The notes under the pieces were generated by a model. It searched no databases. It was not told where the DNA came from and worked only from the letters and a program-made list of their open reading frames with translations. 64,000 bases of DNA from Shewanella sp. UCD-KL12 (GTDB lineage: Bacteria; Pseudomonadota; Gammaproteobacteria; Enterobacterales; Shewanellaceae), in the NCBI RefSeq assembly GCF_001957125.1, contig NZ_MPHJ01000003.1:248001-312000 (forward strand). The letters are read 5' to 3'. Below are positions 61,098 through 64,000 of the stretch, piece after piece. Every line of letters begins with the position of its first letter. Positions within the stretch are counted from its first letter, which is position 1. Position numbers and translations under genes: made by a program.

Positions 61098-62375
61098 TTA
61101 AAGTAAGCCTAAAAGTGTTGCTGGTAGTAACACTTCTGTGACTGTACGGGCGATTTCACGAATGTTAGTGACTGTAGAGTCATAACAAGCTATGCCATCA
61201 CCAGGGAGCAAAACAGGGTTCATCAGAGGACGCCAAGAGTTTGCTATTAAACCGTCGATTGAACGCTCAACTACATCGACTTGTTTAGTAAGGGGGTTTT
61301 TAGTAATGAGTAAAACGTGTCTACTTGCATTCGTCATTTGTGCCCCACCGACACAGTTCCCCCCAATCACTCCAGTAAGTAGGCGAGTGCCGTAAGGAAA
61401 ACGCGTCGCTTCAGTATCGACTGCGGATTGAGAGTTACTGCTCGCAGGTTGGGTTAAGTTTGATATAAATACTCTTATACCTGGCGCGGTGATTTGCGAG
61501 GGTCTGGCTAATTCATCATCAAATGTTGTTTTTTGAGGCACATGAATATGGTCATTGGCCATCAAGGTAAAGTGAGGTACTTTGGCTCCTGTCATCACGC
61601 CAGACAAATCCAGTGTAATGCTTTCCTTACCGCGGACTAAACGAATCATTGTAAGGTCAGCGTCAGGGCTTACGCCTCCAGAAGCTCTAAGTGCTGCAGG
61701 TATTGAACGCTCAGCGGCTTGATCACCTGAGTGTTTGTGATCATCATCTTTGAGTTCTGTCTCTGATTTGCGGTTAATCAGGTGTAGGCCTGGCTCGAAA
61801 ATAGCCCCAGATACCGTAATTTCAATAGGCGCCCACCTAAGCGGGGTGATACTGAGTCTGATCGTACCTTCAAGCATAAGATCCTCATCGAGTAGTTGCT
61901 GCATAATACTCACTTTAAGTTGCTCGATATTTAGCCCTTGAGCATTAATTGCTGCTAAGTAAGGCAGGTAGATAAAACCGTCGGCGTTAACTTCAACTTC
62001 GCCACTAAACTCCTCACCGTTGAGAATACTGATATCAAGTTTGTCACCTACTGATAATTTCATTTCAGCAAATGAGCCTGCTGCTAATTGGTTTGATAAC
62101 TGATGGCTAGCGTTAATCTTGTTTGTCGTAACTGCAGGCGCTGCAGCAGAGCTGACCGAATTTGATGCTTGTTTACTTGTGTATCTTTTTCTTTCATAGG
62201 GCGTTTTACTGCCATAGTAGTGGCAGGTTTTACTGTTATTTGATTCAACTTCATGCGTATTAGCACATAAGTCTGCGTCTTTACGTTCAATGAGCGAGGG
62301 CGTCACACAAGCTGCAAGATTGAGCATAAGGAAAACGCTGAGTCCTTTCATCGTACTACTGTCTAATTTATCCAT
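61098..62375 (-). CDS. wza: Wza-type outer-membrane polysaccharide export lipoprotein
   Basis: 425 residues. The signal sequence ends with LNLAAC, a good lipobox (Cys about residue 23). After a low-complexity region, the Poly_export domain appears: LSVGDKLDISILNGEEFSGEVEVNADGFIYLPYLAAINAQG (residues ~105-145), then SLBB-like parts AIFEPGLHLINR and a second near ANDHIHVPQ. The C-terminal region LPGDGIACYDSTVTNIREI leads to the outer-membrane helix. It forms the exit channel for EPS together with the adjacent Wzz. GGAG precedes the ATG. It follows the STAS gene by 70 bases and is probably on the same transcript. Confidence 0.88.
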   Translation of the reverse strand: MDKLDSSTMKGLSVFLMLNLAACVTPSLIERKDADLCANTHEVESNNSKTCHYYGSKTPYERKRYTSKQASNSVSSAAAPAVTTNKINASHQLSNQLAAGSFAEMKLSVGDKLDISILNGEEFSGEVEVNADGFIYLPYLAAINAQGLNIEQLKVSIMQQLLDEDLMLEGTIRLSITPLRWAPIEITVSGAIFEPGLHLINRKSETELKDDDHKHSGDQAAERSIPAALRASGGVSPDADLTMIRLVRGKESITLDLSGVMTGAKVPHFTLMANDHIHVPQKTTFDDELARPSQITAPGIRVFISNLTQPASSNSQSAVDTEATRFPYGTRLLTGVIGGNCVGGAQMTNASRHVLLITKNPLTKQVDVVERSIDGLIANSWRPLMNPVLLPGDGIACYDSTVTNIREIARTVTEVLLPATLLGLL

Positions 62376-62445
62376 AACTTGCTCCTAGCTCTATCTCGTA
62401 AATAGCCTATTTATTAAGCCGCTAAGTTCTGATATTCCGTGAAGG

Positions 62446-62787
62446 CTAATGGCTACAGATATGCTCAATTGCAGCATCTTCATCTTCAAAAATGATAAAT
62501 ACTTGATGAAGCCTTGTGAGCTCAATAAGAGAGCGCACTCCTGCTGAAGGGGAGAGTAAAATGACCTCTCCAGAACGCTTTTGAGTCAGCTTATGTGCAG
62601 ACACTAGAACCGATAGGCCGCTTGAATCGATAAACTCTACTTGATGCAGGTCCATGACGAGCTTATTGCTGCCAGACTCTATTTGACGCGATATAGCCGC
62701 CCTTAGTGTTGGGGTTTGTGCCATTACCATCTCTTTAGGTAATGTGACTAAACAGGCATTATCGAGTGTTAATGGAGAGAATTTCAT
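62446..62787 (-). CDS. STAS-domain anti-sigma-factor antagonist (RsbV/SpoIIAA-like)
   Basis: 113 residues, a single STAS domain. KLVMDLHQVEFIDSSGLSVLVSAHKL holds the phosphorylation site DSSGL, with Ser56 as the likely target; GEVILLSPSAGVRSLIELTRLHQVFIIF completes the fold. GGAGC lies six bases before the ATG. In partner switching, the unphosphorylated form binds and removes an RsbW-type kinase, and a SpoIIE-type phosphatase reactivates it; both partners are encoded just upstream. It stands first before wza, as sypA does in the Vibrio fischeri syp cluster, and has a sigma-54-type promoter. Confidence 0.9.
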   Translation of the reverse strand: MKFSPLTLDNACLVTLPKEMVMAQTPTLRAAISRQIESGSNKLVMDLHQVEFIDSSGLSVLVSAHKLTQKRSGEVILLSPSAGVRSLIELTRLHQVFIIFEDEDAAIEHICSH

Positions 62788-63189
62788 ATGGTGCTCCTTA
62801 AAATCATCAGCTTGTTCTTTGGGTTATAATAATAGATTGCACAAAGCAGGCCATGTTTTAAGTTGTTGAATTTGATGTTTTTATCTAGGTGGGTTGGTTT
62901 TTGGATTGTGATTGGCAGGCGTATCGCTTTTATTGCAATGCATTTTGCGAAAGTGGCTTGTGTGGTAAAAAGAGTCAAAGTATAAGGGAGGGAAATCGCT
63001 GTTTGTTGTCACTTAATCGGGAAGCTATTAAGCCATGGGAGCACATAAAACATGGGAGCTATTTACAGAGGGTAAGTTACAGAGAGTAAGCTAGAGGGCT
63101 CTTGATACAACTTAAGGCCGTACAGTGCTTTCCTTATTAAGTTACCCTCTGCTTGGGTTTGTCCATGCATGGTTAACCCCTTAGCAAAT
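62788..63189. other. Gap between STAS and kinase genes carrying the EPS promoter
   Basis: About 400 bases. No convincing gene on either strand; a 66-codon + strand frame has no ribosome-binding site. It contains the sigma-54-type site 62838-62853 and two AGAGGGTAAGTTACAG-type repeats (about 63065-63090). Confidence 0.6.
62838..62853 (-). promoter_or_regulatory. Putative sigma-54 promoter of the STAS-EPS operon
   Basis: On the minus strand TGGCCTG CTTT GTGCA keeps GG-N10-GC and fits TGGCACG-N4-TTGCA at all but three fixed positions. Transcription would start near 62826, giving a leader of about 40 bases to the STAS start at 62787. The first seven bases recur exactly before the three-domain gene. 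Confidence 0.65.
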
Positions 63190-63582
63190 TTAACCTCTCA
63201 GCAAGCTTAGCCTGAGATGAGTGCCAGCGACAGATGCCTGAAATTTCATTTGATCCATCCAATTTTGAATAATCCATAGCCCCCTACCTGAGAGCGAGAA
63301 CGGAGATGGGCAGTCAATCTGATCTGATAACTCGGTATAAGGGGAATTATCGAGTAGGTCTATGGTAATAACCTCCAGGTCGCAATGAATGATAACCACG
63401 ACCTCTTCAAGTTGACTGTCAGTATGTTGCAACACATTTGATAGGGCTTCAAGGATGCAGGTAATGACTTTGAACCTCTGCTGCGTACAAACACTATTTT
63501 GCTGTAGAAATTGTTCAAGCTCTGAACAAAGCAATTTACTGGTCCAAATTTTTTGAGATAGGTTTAATTGAATACTATTCAT
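63190..63582 (-). CDS. RsbW-like serine kinase / anti-sigma factor (HATPase_c_2)
   Basis: 130 residues from ATG 63582 (GGAGG five bases upstream; an earlier ATG at 63600 is not preferred). GHKL ATPase features: ILEALSNVLQHT is the N-box (Glu, Asn), IDLLDNSPY the G1-type Asp motif and LSGRGLWIIQNWMDQM the G2 loop. It should phosphorylate the Ser of the STAS protein encoded downstream and may bind a further target. The phosphatase gene lies directly upstream (68 bases), so all three parts of a partner switch are adjacent. No sigma factor gene is seen with it. Confidence 0.87.
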   Translation of the reverse strand: MNSIQLNLSQKIWTSKLLCSELEQFLQQNSVCTQQRFKVITCILEALSNVLQHTDSQLEEVVVIIHCDLEVITIDLLDNSPYTELSDQIDCPSPFSLSGRGLWIIQNWMDQMKFQASVAGTHLRLSLLRG

Positions 63583-63650
63583 AATGCCTCCATTTAGCAT
63601 TGGCTGAATGCTTAGAAATCGCTCATGCTGATGTATATAAGCTGTTATTT

Positions 63651-64000
63651 TTATGCACCTGCTTTCAAGTGATACAGGTTATGACTTGGGATTGCTTTTG
63701 TGTAAGGGGGACTCATCTCTCCTATTGCCTCTGTTTCTTGCAATGTTTCTACTTTATCTGAGCTCTCTAGTGTTAGCGTCTCTTGATTAATCATCTCCTC
63801 ATCACGCTTAAGGCTGGACGTCGAGAGGATCATCATAGATATATCATCTTGGGCAGACTTTTCCTGCCAAAGGTCAACCGCATGACTTAAGTGATGCAGT
63901 AATGACTCTGGAAGAAGTTGATGCGCATCTGAACATGCTTTGAGTAATCTGTGTTGGCCAAACTCACCAAATTCGGGGTGATGGCACTCGTAGACGCCGT
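63651..64000 (-). CDS. SpoIIE/PP2C-type serine phosphatase, C-terminal part (start outside window)
   Basis: The frame enters from the right edge and ends at TAA 63651-63653; about 116 residues are visible. GVYECHHPEFGEFGQHRL matches the G-v-E-n-GE-FG-eRL pattern of SpoIIE PP2C domains, and AQDDISMMIL holds the last metal-binding Asp residues. A ~55-residue Glu/Thr/Ser-rich tail follows. Such phosphatases dephosphorylate STAS antagonists; the RsbW-like kinase and STAS genes are next in order. N-terminal sensor or receiver domains cannot be seen. Confidence 0.87.
   Translation of the reverse strand, partial: GVYECHHPEFGEFGQHRLLKACSDAHQLLPESLLHHLSHAVDLWQEKSAQDDISMMILSTSSLKRDEEMINQETLTLESSDKVETLQETEAIGEMSPPYTKAIPSHNLYHLKAGA

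Noticed and set aside
62889..63089. 66-codon + strand frame opposite the EPS promoter
   Set aside because: No ribosome-binding site, and it overlaps the putative sigma-54 promoter region and short repeats.
1..64000. Insertion sequences, integrases or phage genes
   Set aside because: No transposase, integrase or phage structural protein was recognised on either strand, although short repeats are common.

Overview
The window looks like the chromosome of a marine Gammaproteobacterium, most probably Shewanella or a close relative. This is inferred from an AT-leaning composition, the gene families (type II secretion-like locus, abundant Ala/Thr-rich surface protein, cysDN plus SLC13 transporter plus cysC) and intergenic spaces full of short heptanucleotide arrays. 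No rRNA, tRNA, CRISPR array, transposase or phage gene was recognised.

Region 1 (1-8.5 kb, + strand) is the downstream part of a type II secretion-like operon in the unusual order gspF-H-I-J-K-L-M-C-D, closed by a clear terminator. Region 2 (8.5-11.4 kb) is a 1.4 kb gap followed by a secreted 472-residue Ala/Thr-rich protein. That gene has very biased codon use, a hairpin-rich leader and a strong terminator, and is probably an S-layer-type protein exported by the adjacent machine. Region 3 (11.9-15.5 kb) has a membrane-bound glycerophosphodiesterase-like protein convergent with a phosphoethanolamine-transferase-like sulfatase-fold protein.

Region 4 (15.6-41 kb) is a surface polysaccharide (O-antigen or capsule) locus. 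A flippase and a nitroreductase-family protein face three minus-strand genes (two GT2 enzymes and a pyruvyl transferase). A long + strand operon follows: an Alg14/Alg13-type glycosyltransferase pair, Wzz, Wzy, tviB-wbpB-wbpD-wbpE (2,3-diacetamido uronic acid synthesis), a LegB/LegC-like 4-amino-4,6-dideoxy sugar set with its acetyltransferase and a CBS-nucleotidyltransferase, a WecF-like transferase, a second flippase, a WbpI-like 2-epimerase, two GT4 enzymes, a WecG-like transferase and a UDP-glucose dehydrogenase. Together these predict an acidic, acetamido-rich repeat unit containing ManNAc3NAcA, GlcA and a bacillosamine-type sugar.

Region 5 (41.4-48.2 kb) carries sulfate activation genes (cysD, cysN, an SLC13 transporter, cysC) and a DHH phosphoesterase. 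A four-helix-bundle gene sits between cysD and cysN, flanked by inverted heptad repeats, and three copies of a composite intergenic repeat separate the later genes.

Region 6 (48.4-64 kb) holds rmlA and then a complete minus-strand exopolysaccharide system. Read in its own direction it is: SpoIIE-type phosphatase (partial), RsbW-like kinase, STAS antagonist, Wza, Wzz, Wzy-type polymerase, flippase, GT2, a three-domain phosphoglycosyl transferase/WecG fusion, a nucleotidyltransferase-hexapeptide-degenerate-PGT fusion, and TagD and TagF homologues for a glycerol-phosphate decoration. Two closely matching sigma-54-type promoter sequences (both beginning TGGCCTG, with GG-N10-GC) precede the STAS gene and the three-domain gene, and a weaker third precedes the flippase. 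This suggests that the partner-switching module and a sigma-54 activator together control an EPS, in the manner of the Vibrio fischeri syp locus but with different parts.
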